The notes under the pieces: model-generated | Told to the model about the DNA's origin: nothing | The model's input: the letters and a program-made list of their open reading frames with translations, nothing else | Databases searched by the model: none | DNA from: a virus | Length of the DNA stretch: 30,483 bases | IMG/VR virus record: IMGVR_UViG_3300046535_000434 | Location: 1-30,483 of that record | Reading direction: 5' to 3' (one strand) | Made by a program: the position numbers and the translations under genes | In this document: positions 15,267 to 23,451 of the stretch, in pieces | How the letters are laid out: the number at the start of each line of letters is the position of its first letter | Position numbering within the stretch: the stretch's first letter is position 1

Positions 15267-15697
15267 CAGCCACGCACCCCCACGACCCTCGAGCTGATCA
15301 GGCCGGCGTCCGCGAGTATGTCGAACGCTGCCACGGTCAACCGGTCAATGTCCGGTACTTCTGTCCCGGCGGCTGCGGTGGCGGGTTTGTACTCCACGGA
15401 CCGCGGCCCCAACGTCACTTTCGTAACGGTCTGTTCCGTGGCCTCGATGATCAGCCCTGTGTCGGGGTCAACCCCGGCCAGGGTCCACGCCGTGACCTGC
15501 TCACAAACCGCGTCGGATAGCGCCTCGATCAGGTCGTCGTCCACCGGTAGCCCACTCGGTTGCGTAGCGTATTGGGCCAACCGTGTGGCACGAGAAACCA
15601 GGCGGGATGCGGCACGTAGGTAACGGTCTACATCATCCGGGTGAACCAGCGCCGGAGAGTAGCCGGCCAGTGCGGCGGTCGTGGCGTATCTGATCAT
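15263..15697 (-). CDS. Head-tail connector (adaptor) protein
   Basis: 144 aa, ATG start behind CAGGAGGG. The N-terminal half is helical (DDVDRYLRAASRLVSRATRLAQYATQ, then IEALSDAVCEQVTAWTLAGVD), as in gp6/gp15-like adaptors, with a beta hairpin in TVTKVTLGPRSVEYKP and a C-terminal helix LTVAAFDILADAGL. Adaptors attach under the portal and begin the neck. It follows the capsid genes after a 115-base gap with a large hairpin, and starts a chain of coupled neck genes. Confidence 0.75.
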   Translation of the reverse strand: MIRYATTAALAGYSPALVHPDDVDRYLRAASRLVSRATRLAQYATQPSGLPVDDDLIEALSDAVCEQVTAWTLAGVDPDTGLIIEATEQTVTKVTLGPRSVEYKPATAAAGTEVPDIDRLTVAAFDILADAGLISSRVVGVRGW

Positions 15698-15723
15698 CGC
15701 GCTTTACCCTCCTGTGATAGCGG

Positions 15724-15773
15724 TGGGACAGGGAGAACACCCCGGCTTAGAGTGTTCGGCGGTCCCTGTCCCA
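15724..15773 (-). terminator. Large two-part hairpin between capsid and neck genes
   Basis: An outer 11-bp perfect stem (TGGGACAGGGA / TCCCTGTCCCA) encloses, after a five-base bulge on one side, an inner 6-bp stem (GAACAC / GTGTTC) with an 11-base loop. It fills the gap before the adaptor gene. There is no T-tract. It could reduce read-through from capsid to neck genes or stabilise the capsid mRNA. Confidence 0.5.
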
Positions 15774-15811
15774 TCGCCCCTGTCCCCGGGACTGATCAGG
15801 TTCCCGGCGCC

Positions 15812-16189
15812 TTATTCGATGCGGATCGTCTTACCCTTGTCCGGCCCGTCCAGGATGTGACGCACACGGACCGGCAGGCCCCGCGCGTCCAACTGCTCGT
15901 ACTCTTCGACCCTGACGTCCCCGTCAGCGACGTCCGAACGAACCAGCACCGGATCCGGCACCGGTACAGCCCCGAGGATCGTCCCCGCGGCCAACGCCTC
16001 CGGGGATGGTGCCTGCGGGCTGATCGTCGACGCCCGCTCTGTGGGGTCCGTCGTGTCGGCCGGTGCGTCCCCCGGTGCGTTCGTAGCCGGTGCGTGGACG
16101 TCGGTGTCCAAGCGGGTTTCTTCGACCACCGGTGCGGCCTTCACGTCGTCGGCCTTCGGCTCGTCGGTGGTTTTCTTCGCGGTTGCCAT
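15812..16189 (-). CDS. Hypothetical head-region protein with low-complexity N-terminus
   Basis: 125 aa; the ATG has GGAGTAGGAAC upstream and an earlier in-frame start is less convincing because it overlaps a hairpin. Residues 1-60 are Lys/Ala/Asp/Thr-rich and probably disordered (ATAKKTTDEPKADDVKAAP, APGDAPADTTDP). Residues about 70-125 form a small domain with ILGAVPVPDPVLVRSDVADGD and RVRHILDGPDKGKTIRIE. It lies directly after the major capsid gene, where decoration or head-completion proteins are found. No family recognised; a capsid-associated role is inferred from position. Confidence 0.65.
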   Translation of the reverse strand: MATAKKTTDEPKADDVKAAPVVEETRLDTDVHAPATNAPGDAPADTTDPTERASTISPQAPSPEALAAGTILGAVPVPDPVLVRSDVADGDVRVEEYEQLDARGLPVRVRHILDGPDKGKTIRIE

Positions 16190-16242
16190 GATGTTGTTCC
16201 TACTCCCATACGGTTGGATACGGTTGCCGGATTGGGTGATGA

Positions 16243-16278
16243 GTGCCCGCGGCTGATCCGACACAGGCCCGCGGGCAC
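16243..16278 (-). terminator. Strong GC-rich hairpin just after the major capsid gene
   Basis: A perfect 10-bp stem (GTGCCCGCGG / CCGCGGGCAC) with a 16-base loop lies seven bases downstream of the capsid stop. No T-tract is present. Hairpins at this point can attenuate transcription or protect the abundant capsid mRNA from 3' exonucleases. Confidence 0.5.
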
Positions 16279-16285
16279 CCACCGA

Positions 16286-17239
16286 TTACGACGCGAGGAT
16301 GCCCGTCAGCCGTGCCGCGGCCTTCCCCCCGAACACAGCCAGACCGCAGTAGAACTCGATCCGGGTGCGGTAAACGGGCTGTGACTGCAACAGCCCGAGG
16401 TCGTCGACCATGACGCCACCGTTCGTCAACCCGGTGACGCCACGGTCGGACTCGTCGTTGCCGTACTTCACGGCGTAGACCGACGACGCGATCGAGGACG
16501 CGCCCTGCGTTTCTGTCTGCGGCAGGATCCGGGCACCGGCGAGGTTGTCCCCCGGGTCCAGGATCGGGATGCCGTTATACGACAGGACCCGCTTCTGTGT
16601 GACGTCCTCACGCACACTCTCGAACCCACCGGCGTACCGGGCGGCGGAACGAATCCGGGGAAGGATCGCACTATTGGCGTAGATCGCGCCGTTCTGCCCA
16701 TTGATCCCCGGCACCGCGGCCAACAGCAGGTCGAACTGATCGAGGAACGCCATCGCCAACGCCTGCGTCCCGGAGATAGCGATCCCGTTCGTACCGGCGG
16801 AAATGACCTGCGCACCGGTCAAACGCTTCTTGAGCCCGTCGAAACCCTTGGTATCAACGGTCACGTCACCGTTAAAGAAATGATCCGAGAACTTGTAGCT
16901 GGCGGCCTTAACCTTGAGCTTCGTTTGCTCGGCGCGCTGATCGTTCAGGTTCCCCCGGGTCTGCACGATGAACCGGTCAACGTCGGCGTCACCACCGAGG
17001 ATGACAAGCGACTCCGTGGCCTGGTTGAACGTGCCCGTCGATTCGACGTACGCCTCGTTGACCAGCCGGAACGCCACCCCTGGCAGGGTCGACTCCTGGT
17101 TGTAGGCGTAGGCGTTGCCCTGAATGGTTTTCAGGGGGATGCGGTCCAGGATTGGGGACTCCTGAACGAACGTCTCGAGCACCCCCCGCTGTAGGTCGTT
17201 CTGCGAGATGACGGCGGATTGGGCGAGGGTTACGGCCAT
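16286..17239 (-). CDS. Major capsid protein (HK97 fold)
   Basis: 317 aa, ATG start behind AAGGGACACC. The N-terminal arm AVTLAQSAVISQNDLQRGVLETFVQESPILDRIPLKT is the typical start of this actinophage capsid family. The E-loop and P-domain region show AYNQESTLPGVAFRLVNEAYVESTGTFNQATESLVILGGDADVDRF. The A-domain has AMAFLDQFDLLLAAVPGINGQNGAIYANSAILPRIRSAARY, then RVLSYNGIPILDPGDNL and a C-terminal YCGLAVFGGKAAARLTGI. The protein forms the icosahedral shell. Scaffold upstream and neck genes downstream support it. There is no separate protease, as expected where a distinct scaffold is used. Confidence 0.93.
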   Translation of the reverse strand: MAVTLAQSAVISQNDLQRGVLETFVQESPILDRIPLKTIQGNAYAYNQESTLPGVAFRLVNEAYVESTGTFNQATESLVILGGDADVDRFIVQTRGNLNDQRAEQTKLKVKAASYKFSDHFFNGDVTVDTKGFDGLKKRLTGAQVISAGTNGIAISGTQALAMAFLDQFDLLLAAVPGINGQNGAIYANSAILPRIRSAARYAGGFESVREDVTQKRVLSYNGIPILDPGDNLAGARILPQTETQGASSIASSVYAVKYGNDESDRGVTGLTNGGVMVDDLGLLQSQPVYRTRIEFYCGLAVFGGKAAARLTGILAS

Positions 17240-17251
17240 TCGAGGTGTCCC

Positions 17252-18013
17252 TTACTTGTGAGGGCCGGCGGCGTAGGCGCCTGCCATGAGGTCCTGTCCG
17301 TGGAGTTTCGACAGGTCTGGGTTTCGTTGGTCACCGGCCCCGCCGGGGTGTTCCAAACTGCCACCGGCCGCGCCGCCCGCGCGTGCCCGTAACGTTTGAT
17401 CAGATGTTAGCGCGTCCGTGATCTTTGCCTTGATGTCCGTCTCTGCCGTGTCGGACGCCGGGTCAATCGACGACACAGCCCGCATAAACGAACGAGAGTC
17501 CAACAGGCGGCCGACGTCGACACCCATCCCCGGGGCGAGCGCGGTCCGGTAAATCGCCAACTCCCGGTCCCGCTCCGTGTTCGCAGCGGTCAACGCTTCG
17601 ATCTGCTGCGTGAGTTTCGCGGGGTCCGCCTTCTCATCCGGGGTGATCCCCAGTGCCGCGGTGATCTTCGCGGTCAGTTCCTTCTGCGCGTCGGCGGCGG
17701 CGGCGGCCCTAGCTGCGTCCCGGGACTTCCCACCGGCCGACGCGGCCTCCTTCTGCAACCCGGCGATGATGGCCTTTAGCTCGGTCGGGTCGTCCGTGTT
17801 GATCCCCGTTGCGCCAGCGCCAGCACCCGCACCCTGCGCTCCCGTCTGGCCTGCTCCTGCGCCGCCCTGGTCACCTCCGGTGTCACCTCCGGCGCCGGCC
17901 CCAGTGCCACCGTCCCCGCCTGCGTCCTCTGCGCCTTGCATGAGCCAGATTGGTCGGCCATCTTTCCGCCTCCCGATCATCGTTTTCGGTACGGGCAGGA
18001 TCGTTCGGTGCAT
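17252..18013 (-). CDS. Capsid scaffolding protein
   Basis: 253 aa, ATG start behind CAGGGAGTCACA. After a short lead (MHRTILPVPKTMIGRRKDGRPIW), residues 28-72 are almost only Gly, Ala, Asp and Gln. Residues about 75-155 are helical with coiled-coil character (TELKAIIAGLQKEAAS, KLTQQIEALTAANTERDREL). The C-terminal tail has GGSLEHPGGAGDQRNPDLSK, a likely capsid-binding end. Low complexity plus coiled coil directly upstream of the capsid gene is what is known for scaffolds, which guide shell assembly and leave before or during packaging. Confidence 0.85.
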   Translation of the reverse strand: MHRTILPVPKTMIGRRKDGRPIWLMQGAEDAGGDGGTGAGAGGDTGGDQGGAGAGQTGAQGAGAGAGATGINTDDPTELKAIIAGLQKEAASAGGKSRDAARAAAAADAQKELTAKITAALGITPDEKADPAKLTQQIEALTAANTERDRELAIYRTALAPGMGVDVGRLLDSRSFMRAVSSIDPASDTAETDIKAKITDALTSDQTLRARAGGAAGGSLEHPGGAGDQRNPDLSKLHGQDLMAGAYAAGPHK

Positions 18014-18058
18014 TGTGACTCCCTGTGTCGGTTGTGATCACAGGGTAAGCCCGTCGCA

Positions 18059-18268
18059 CTATTCCGGTAGCGGATCGTCGGTCAGTGTCGGCAGCGCGTC
18101 GCGGTTCGCTTCGGTCCACGCCCGAGCCATCCGCGCCGACGTCAGCCCACCGTTGGGGTCGAACGGGCATTTCGTGGCCCCCTCACCCCGGAGGTAACGC
18201 AACGCGGCGGCACGCCCGAGTTGACGCGCGTAGGCGTCCAACGTCGGGCCTAAACCATCAGCGGCCAT
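18059..18268 (-). CDS. Small hypothetical protein between minor capsid and scaffold
   Basis: 69 aa, ATG start overlapping the upstream stop as TGATG. It is helical at the N-terminus (LGPTLDAYARQLGRAAALRYLRGEG) with a CPFDPNGGLTSARMARAWTEANRDAL stretch and an acidic proline tail. A single Cys and no membrane segment are present. The frame is well packed but I recognise no family. It may assist head assembly, given its place in the head module. Confidence 0.6.
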   Translation of the reverse strand: MAADGLGPTLDAYARQLGRAAALRYLRGEGATKCPFDPNGGLTSARMARAWTEANRDALPTLTDDPLPE

Positions 18269-18462
18269 CAGAGGTCACTAAACCTATGGACCAGCACTAA
18301 TAGGCTGCCTTGCACCGTCCCCCAGTGCTGCCCGCTACCCATGTCGATTAGGCGAACAAGATCCGCGCCCGGCGTGGCGGTTACCAAATAGAGCGCGGTT
18401 CCTGACCTGTATCTGACGACATCCCCAACACCGAACGCGACTAAAGTCTCCATACCCATCAT
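18268..18462 (-). CDS. Small beta-rich hypothetical protein (SH3-like)
   Basis: 64 aa from the first of three close ATGs (codons 1, 2 and 4); which is used is unclear, as the ribosome site is weak. The strand pattern, VGDVVRYRSGTALYLVTATPGADLVRLIDMGSGQHWGTVQGSLL, is that of a small SH3-like or tudor-like barrel. It is the first gene after the operator-like site at 18467-18491 and is not coupled to the MuF gene, which suggests separate regulation. No function can be assigned. Confidence 0.62.
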   Translation of the reverse strand: MMGMETLVAFGVGDVVRYRSGTALYLVTATPGADLVRLIDMGSGQHWGTVQGSLLVLVHRFSDL

Positions 18463-18466
18463 CCTA

Positions 18467-18491
18467 CACTAGGTCGGTTAGTGTCACACTA
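18467..18491. promoter_or_regulatory. Operator-like site in the head module (CACTA-N7-TAGTG plus overlapping palindrome)
   Basis: CACTA-GGTCGGT-TAGTG at 18467-18483 has the same 5-7-5 inverted layout as the operators in the two early promoters. It overlaps a 13-base palindrome TAGTGT-C-ACACTA at 18479-18491. It lies in the 21-base gap between the MuF gene and the next small gene. I see no -35 box at the right distance, so it may be an operator without a promoter. Confidence 0.5.
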
Positions 18492-20364
18492 GGAAATCGT
18501 CCGCCCCACGTTCCCGGCGTTCCGTCCCCGTTATGACCTGCTGACGGTACTGCTCCAACGTCGGCCGCCCGTGCTGATCCCACCATTGTTTGAGCTCGTC
18601 GCTGGCCCACTTCCGTGCCCGCGCCTCCGGCCCGGTGAACAGTTTCCGCGCGTCGATCTGCCTCGCCCCGTCCGCGGCGAACTTAGCGTTATGCGCCTCC
18701 GCAGCCTTCGACAACATATGACCCCGGGTGTCGTCCTCCGCGGCGTTCCACAACCGATGCACCTCGTCGGCGTAGTCGTTGCGGATCATCTCGTCGAGGG
18801 TCTTACCGCGCGCCCCGCTAGCTTTCAGCCGTTGGAATGCCTCCTGCTTTAGCTGTGTTTCGATGGGCACCCCCAGCACGTCGAACACAGCGGAGTGCGG
18901 GTCCTCCCCGGCGTCGATCCGCCGGCCCACTTCATCCCACTTGGATTGCATCGCGGCTTCCCGGGTGTCGGCCCGTTTCTGCCGTTGCGCCTCAACAGCC
19001 AGGCGGCGCCGCTCCACCCTCTGCGCCTCACGCATCGGCGCCTCATCGCGGCGGTCGAGCTCGGCACCGATCCGGTCAGCCCCCGGGTGGTCCTCTTCAT
19101 ACGCGGACCGCAACACCACCTCGAGGTCAGCATCGGTGGCGGCCCGGAGCTCCCGCGAGTTCCAATCCCTGATGTCGGCCGGCGGTGTCCGCGGGGTCCG
19201 CTTCGGTTTCGGCTGGACGAGCTCGGCGGGAACCTCCGGCACCCGCGGGGCCACCGGCCGCGGTGTTGGCGTACTGATCGACGTCCGATACCCGAGGTCC
19301 TTCCGCCCGTTCGCGTCCCGCCACATCTTGAAATCAGCCTGCGCCGCCCTCAACTTCCGGTTAGCCGCGGTCGCGGCCGGTGACCCCTTACCCCCCACCG
19401 TGCTGGCGGTCTGCGCCTTCCGTTTCAACGCCCTAATATGGCGCTCCCGGTAGCGTTGTTGCTGCCTGACCTTGTCCCCTTCGGGGTCCTCCGTGTCCGT
19501 CAGCGGCGGCGTGATCCCCGGCAAATACGCAACGGTCCGGTGCCGGCAGTTCGGGTGGAACAGGCCGGCGGCGGTGGCTTGTGCGAGCGTCCCCGACACG
19601 GTGTAGGACGTATCGGCGGCGGTGTACGTCCCGGCCTTCGTCGCACCGGTCAGGCTGAGGACCTTCCCCTCCCACGGACGGCATTTCTCGCACTCTTCCG
19701 GTGCGTCGCTGATCATCACGAGGTCCCGGCCTGCGTCGACGAGCCGATCCCGGTGCCCTTGCATGATGGCCTGTGACGCAGCGGTGCGGCCCACCATTTC
19801 CGCGTAGGACGTCATTGACCACGCACGGCCGCCACGGTCGACGAACCCCGTCACGCCACGGTCCGCCCACGTTTGCATTGCATCCCACGACGCTTCACGG
19901 CGGGTCATCGTCCCAGTGAGCATCCGCCCGGCGGTCTGCTGCACAACGTCCCGGTAGATCGCTTCCTGCTGCGACCTGATCACTAGCCCGGTGTCCCGTA
20001 ACTGTTGCCCGGCGGCGAGGGTGAGTGCTTGCACAGCGCGGGTGTCGACCCCACCGAACGCCCCACCGGTTGACCCGCCGAGGCGGGCGAGGTCCACCCC
20101 TGCGATCGACGCACCCCGGTTGTATCCGGCGAGCACAGCATCCGCGGCGGCGGCGGTCCCTGCCTTATCCAGCCCTTTGACGAGTTGCGCGGTCTGCGCC
20201 CGCAACCGTTGCACCGCGATTAGTTGTTGCTCCCGCCACGACGGGGTGTCGATCCCCTTCGTTACGGTCCGGCCGATCATGTCCAACAGTTGCAGTTCGG
20301 CGTCGGCGTAAACCTCCAGCAGCCCTTTGCCTAGGAGTCTCGCGTCATCCGGTGATACCGGCAT
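18484..20364 (-). CDS. MuF-like minor capsid protein with long C-terminal extension
   Basis: 626 aa, ATG start overlapping the portal gene by 20 bases. The N-terminal ~290 residues fit the phage minor capsid protein 2/MuF group: helices with LQLLDMIGRTVTKGIDTPSW, IYRDVVQQTAGRMLTG and MVGRTAASQAIMQGHRDRLV, then the paired Cys of EECEKCRPWEGKVLSL at about 225 and GLFHPNCRHRTVAYLPG at about 270. These Cys/His residues likely bind metal. Residues about 300-626 are a Lys/Arg/Ala-rich helical extension with coiled-coil segments and a final Trp-rich block (WASDELKQWWDQHGRPTLEQ). MuF proteins sit near the portal and may enter the host cell. The extension's function is unknown; a toxin-type activity is not shown. 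Confidence 0.85.
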   Translation of the reverse strand: MPVSPDDARLLGKGLLEVYADAELQLLDMIGRTVTKGIDTPSWREQQLIAVQRLRAQTAQLVKGLDKAGTAAAADAVLAGYNRGASIAGVDLARLGGSTGGAFGGVDTRAVQALTLAAGQQLRDTGLVIRSQQEAIYRDVVQQTAGRMLTGTMTRREASWDAMQTWADRGVTGFVDRGGRAWSMTSYAEMVGRTAASQAIMQGHRDRLVDAGRDLVMISDAPEECEKCRPWEGKVLSLTGATKAGTYTAADTSYTVSGTLAQATAAGLFHPNCRHRTVAYLPGITPPLTDTEDPEGDKVRQQQRYRERHIRALKRKAQTASTVGGKGSPAATAANRKLRAAQADFKMWRDANGRKDLGYRTSISTPTPRPVAPRVPEVPAELVQPKPKRTPRTPPADIRDWNSRELRAATDADLEVVLRSAYEEDHPGADRIGAELDRRDEAPMREAQRVERRRLAVEAQRQKRADTREAAMQSKWDEVGRRIDAGEDPHSAVFDVLGVPIETQLKQEAFQRLKASGARGKTLDEMIRNDYADEVHRLWNAAEDDTRGHMLSKAAEAHNAKFAADGARQIDARKLFTGPEARARKWASDELKQWWDQHGRPTLEQYRQQVITGTERRERGADDFLV

Positions 20365-21928
20365 CGGTGCCCCCGTCGAGCGGACCGGTGATCGTCGTCG
20401 CGTCGAGGTTGTTCCGGGCAGCGGTGCCCTCCCTGATCTGCCGAACTTCGTCCGCGACCTGCGCGTCCGTCCAATCCGGGTGACCCATCCTAACGATGGT
20501 CATATCCGACGCGGCCTCCGCAGCCCGCAACGCCTGCTGTGTCTGCGCCAACTGGATCGGGGTTTCCTGCGCACCCGGCGGGAACTCCAACGTCAGCAGG
20601 TCGTCGGCTACCGGGCCGAGCCGGGCGGCCTGATCCATCGCTAGCGCTTTACGCAGGATGGTTTCCAACCCCGGCCGTTCCTGGTTCAACACTGCATCCC
20701 GGGTCCGCATCGACCTAGAGTCTTTCGACAGGACACCGGTCGCGGTTTGCGCGTTCCCGTTCTCATCCTCCCCGAACGTATTAGCCGAGAACGACCCGGC
20801 CCGCAGGATCAACTCGGTAAGTTCCTGACACGTCGCCCGGTGCTCATCAACCCGGATATTGAACTGAACCTGACGGATCGGGTCCACCCCAGTGTCAGCA
20901 CCCAACGCCCGCGGCATCGCCAACGGTGTGATCAGGCGGCGGTCCATGTCGAACAGGGCACCCAACCCCGGACCCTTCCCCGACGTTTCCAGCAACCAAT
21001 CCGCGATGATCAGCCTTGAACGGCCGAGGTCGACGTCACGCATCCACGACGAATAGGCGTCGTCCAGTTTCGACAGCGACCCCTCGACGCCTTGGAAAAC
21101 AGAGCGGCCGAGGTCACGCCCGATCGGGTCGGTACGCCACAACCGCTGCGGGGTCCTGCCCGGGATATGGACGACGTCCAGGCCCGGGGTGCCTGTGTCG
21201 ATCAGCCCATCAGGGAACGCCTTAGCCAACTCGAGCAGGTCAGGGTGTGCGGTGAGTTCCATCCGCCGGCCCACCTTGTCCCTAGTGCCTTGGAACAATC
21301 CGTGGCGGATCACCCCAACACCTGTGGGGTCGAGCTCGTGGGACTCGAAGTGACGCCAAACCATGTTCCCGGTTTGGGTGGCCCCGAGTTCCCACCAGAA
21401 CGCCACGGACCGCAACCGGCCCCGGGAAAACACTGGCCACGCCCCGTCGTAGGCGACCTGTTCGAACACGCACCGGTCCGCACCGTTGGGGATCACGGCT
21501 TGCACGTACCGGCCACCGAACGCTGCGCCGAGCTCCACCCCCCCGGCCATCGACGTCAGTAGCCCGTCCCGGGTGTACTCATCAACCCGGGCCATCGTCG
21601 CAGCCGATGCGGAGGTGATCACCGGCGGTTCGGAGTACAGCAGTTCCGCCGTAGCAGCGCACAGATCGGACGCTAGGGGGACATGTAACCGGTCGTCCGC
21701 CTCACCCTGCACGATCGGGTTGCCCCAAATGATGCGGCCCATCACCCCCCGCAGACCGCCGGAGAATTGCGCCGGCCGGTTCAGTTGCTGCGCTATCGGG
21801 GTTGCCCCATACGCTGCGGTGAGTTGGTCAACGTCGCCGGAGTACCACGCGGACCACTTGTGGAACTCGGACAGCAACCCGGCTAGGGGTCGCGGCGGCC
21901 ACTCTTGGTCAACGATTGGCAGCGGCAT
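20345..21928 (-). CDS. Portal protein (SPP1 Gp6-like)
   Basis: 527 aa, ATG start behind GAGAGGAACC. The N-terminus (SEFHKWSAWYSGDVDQLTAAYG) carries the WYSGD hallmark of this portal family. The middle has LYSEPPVITSASAATMARVDEY, then GVELGAAFGGRYVQAVIPNG and the wing YSSWMRDVDLGRSRLIIADWLLE. The stem and crown region shows RVDEHRATCQELTELILRAG, TATGVLSKDSRSMRTRDAVLNQ and TILRKALAMDQAARLGP. Twelve copies form the ring for DNA entry and exit and bind the terminase. It directly follows the large terminase, the standard order. Confidence 0.93.
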   Translation of the reverse strand: MPLPIVDQEWPPRPLAGLLSEFHKWSAWYSGDVDQLTAAYGATPIAQQLNRPAQFSGGLRGVMGRIIWGNPIVQGEADDRLHVPLASDLCAATAELLYSEPPVITSASAATMARVDEYTRDGLLTSMAGGVELGAAFGGRYVQAVIPNGADRCVFEQVAYDGAWPVFSRGRLRSVAFWWELGATQTGNMVWRHFESHELDPTGVGVIRHGLFQGTRDKVGRRMELTAHPDLLELAKAFPDGLIDTGTPGLDVVHIPGRTPQRLWRTDPIGRDLGRSVFQGVEGSLSKLDDAYSSWMRDVDLGRSRLIIADWLLETSGKGPGLGALFDMDRRLITPLAMPRALGADTGVDPIRQVQFNIRVDEHRATCQELTELILRAGSFSANTFGEDENGNAQTATGVLSKDSRSMRTRDAVLNQERPGLETILRKALAMDQAARLGPVADDLLTLEFPPGAQETPIQLAQTQQALRAAEAASDMTIVRMGHPDWTDAQVADEVRQIREGTAARNNLDATTITGPLDGGTDAGITG

Positions 21929-21968
21929 CGGTGGTTCCTCTCGGCGGGTTGCGTCTTAGGGTATTGGG

Positions 21969-23210
21969 TCAGGCTGCGCGGACTAGTGAACGCCATGAAT
22001 GGTGCGTGGTTTGGATGGCGTACCGGCCACCGTCCAGCGAGTGATCCGCGGACTTAATCACCGCGTCTTTCCCTTTCGCGGCCTGATCGGGATCCCACGA
22101 ATAACCCGGGGCCTCATCAATGAACCCCGAACAGCGGTCAGCGACTTTCAGCCGGTCAGTCGACAGCATCGACGACATGAGCTGAATCCCTGGCAGCACC
22201 CGGTTATCAGCGTTCGTCAGCCTCCCGAACCGTTGCTCAATCATCTCCGCCTGCAAGGATGCCGCGGACGGGTCGACGATCACCCACTCGATCGGCGGTT
22301 CGTCCCGGGTGCCGTCCTTCGGGAGGTGCGGTTGGGCCATCCAATCCCCCAGGCCCTTGACTAGGCGTGTGTCCGTCCAACGCCCGTCGACCCTGCCGTC
22401 ATGCCGCCACTCGTCAACCAAATACAGCCTCGAGTCCAGCCCGAGCCCGAGGAGCAGGGCGGCGGTCGGGTTGTTCGTGCCGTAGTCCACCCCAACCCCG
22501 AGTAGGCGTTGCATCGTCGGGAGGGTGCCCCACGGTATGACCATGCGGATCGGGTCCCAGTCCGCGAACACAGCACCCTCCGCGGCGACCCACTCCCCCA
22601 AATACATGCGCCGGTACCACAGCCCGGTCAGTTCCCGCCGGTACCTGGCTTTGCGGGATTCACTGATCCCGGGGTTGTCGTCCATCGTGAAATGCCAGAT
22701 ATGCCACCCCGGCAGCAGACCTTTGCGGACACGGTCCATGTAGAGCCGTTTCAGCCAGTGCCCCGGGGTGTCCGGGTTCGTTGTGGCGAACAGGCGGGCC
22801 TCGTCGGACGACAACCGGCCGAGGAGGGTTTGAAACGCAACCTCGTCCATCAGGGTCAGTTCGTCGACGTACGCACCGGCGAGGGTGAGCCCACGGATAC
22901 GCTCCTCAGCTTTGGAGTCGCCGGTGCCGATCAGTTCGATTTCCCGGCCGAGGATGTGCGCGGTCGTCGACTTCCGCCGGAACTGCACACACTCGGGGTG
23001 CAGTTGTTTGAGCGGGGATAGGACGTTACGACCGATCGTGTCCAGGGTCAGCCCGAGCACCGCGATATGCCCGGCCGGTGCGGTCCGCACATACTCCAAG
23101 AACGCGATTAGGGACGCGATGGTTTTCCCGGATCGGATGGCCCCGTTCCATAGGTTCACGACCCCGTTCGCGTGACGGATCGACGCCCATTGTTTCGCGG
23201 ATAAACCCAT
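21969..23210 (-). CDS. Terminase large subunit
   Basis: 413 aa, ATG start overlapping the holin stop as TGATG. The ATPase domain has Walker A GAIRSGKT (23-30), Walker B AGAYVDE (111-117, D116/E117) and coupling motif FATTNPDTPGHW (141-152). The RNase H-like nuclease domain has D242 in VGVDYGTNNPTAALL, D313 in WVIVDPSAAS and the D389/D393 pair in SADHSLDGGRYA, together the metal-binding acidic residues. It pumps DNA into the procapsid and cuts the concatemer. All catalytic residues are present, so it should be active. Confidence 0.95.
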   Translation of the reverse strand: MGLSAKQWASIRHANGVVNLWNGAIRSGKTIASLIAFLEYVRTAPAGHIAVLGLTLDTIGRNVLSPLKQLHPECVQFRRKSTTAHILGREIELIGTGDSKAEERIRGLTLAGAYVDELTLMDEVAFQTLLGRLSSDEARLFATTNPDTPGHWLKRLYMDRVRKGLLPGWHIWHFTMDDNPGISESRKARYRRELTGLWYRRMYLGEWVAAEGAVFADWDPIRMVIPWGTLPTMQRLLGVGVDYGTNNPTAALLLGLGLDSRLYLVDEWRHDGRVDGRWTDTRLVKGLGDWMAQPHLPKDGTRDEPPIEWVIVDPSAASLQAEMIEQRFGRLTNADNRVLPGIQLMSSMLSTDRLKVADRCSGFIDEAPGYSWDPDQAAKGKDAVIKSADHSLDGGRYAIQTTHHSWRSLVRAA

Positions 23211-23416
23211 CAGGTTGCCCTAGGTGCGGCGGCGATTGATGTCAGCAGGCTAACGAGGGCGGCGGCGGCGGACACGTTCAGCAGTTCCGGCCAGTTCACC
23301 CCGGTGATCCCAACAGCGTTGGAACCGACGAGGGCAACGGCGGTTGCTGCGGCGGTCCTAATTGCCCGGTCGGCAGCGTCGACCCACATATCGGGGTTGG
23401 CATACCGTGATCGCAC
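23210..23416 (-). CDS. r1t-type holin
   Basis: 68 aa, GTG start. No clear Shine-Dalgarno precedes it; an ATG nine codons in (MWVDAADR) is an alternative. The sequence MWVDAADRAIRTAAATAVALVGS, then NWPELLNVSAAAALVSLLTSIAA, follows the r1t holin family closely: a helix, a short hinge with VGITGVNW and a second helix ending SLLTSIA. Two transmembrane helices are predicted. Such holins oligomerise in the membrane and trigger endolysin release. Unusually, it sits just before the large terminase, some 18 kb from the endolysin genes. Confidence 0.75.
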   Translation of the reverse strand: MRSRYANPDMWVDAADRAIRTAAATAVALVGSNAVGITGVNWPELLNVSAAAALVSLLTSIAAAPRAT

Positions 23417-23451
23417 ACGGTCAGTATGCGATGGTCACGCGCGGTTGCTAG

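Noticed and set aside
16207-16227. Tandem ATACGGTTG repeat before the small head gene
   Set aside because: Only two short copies in an untranslated leader; no phasing or other copies, so chance is likely.
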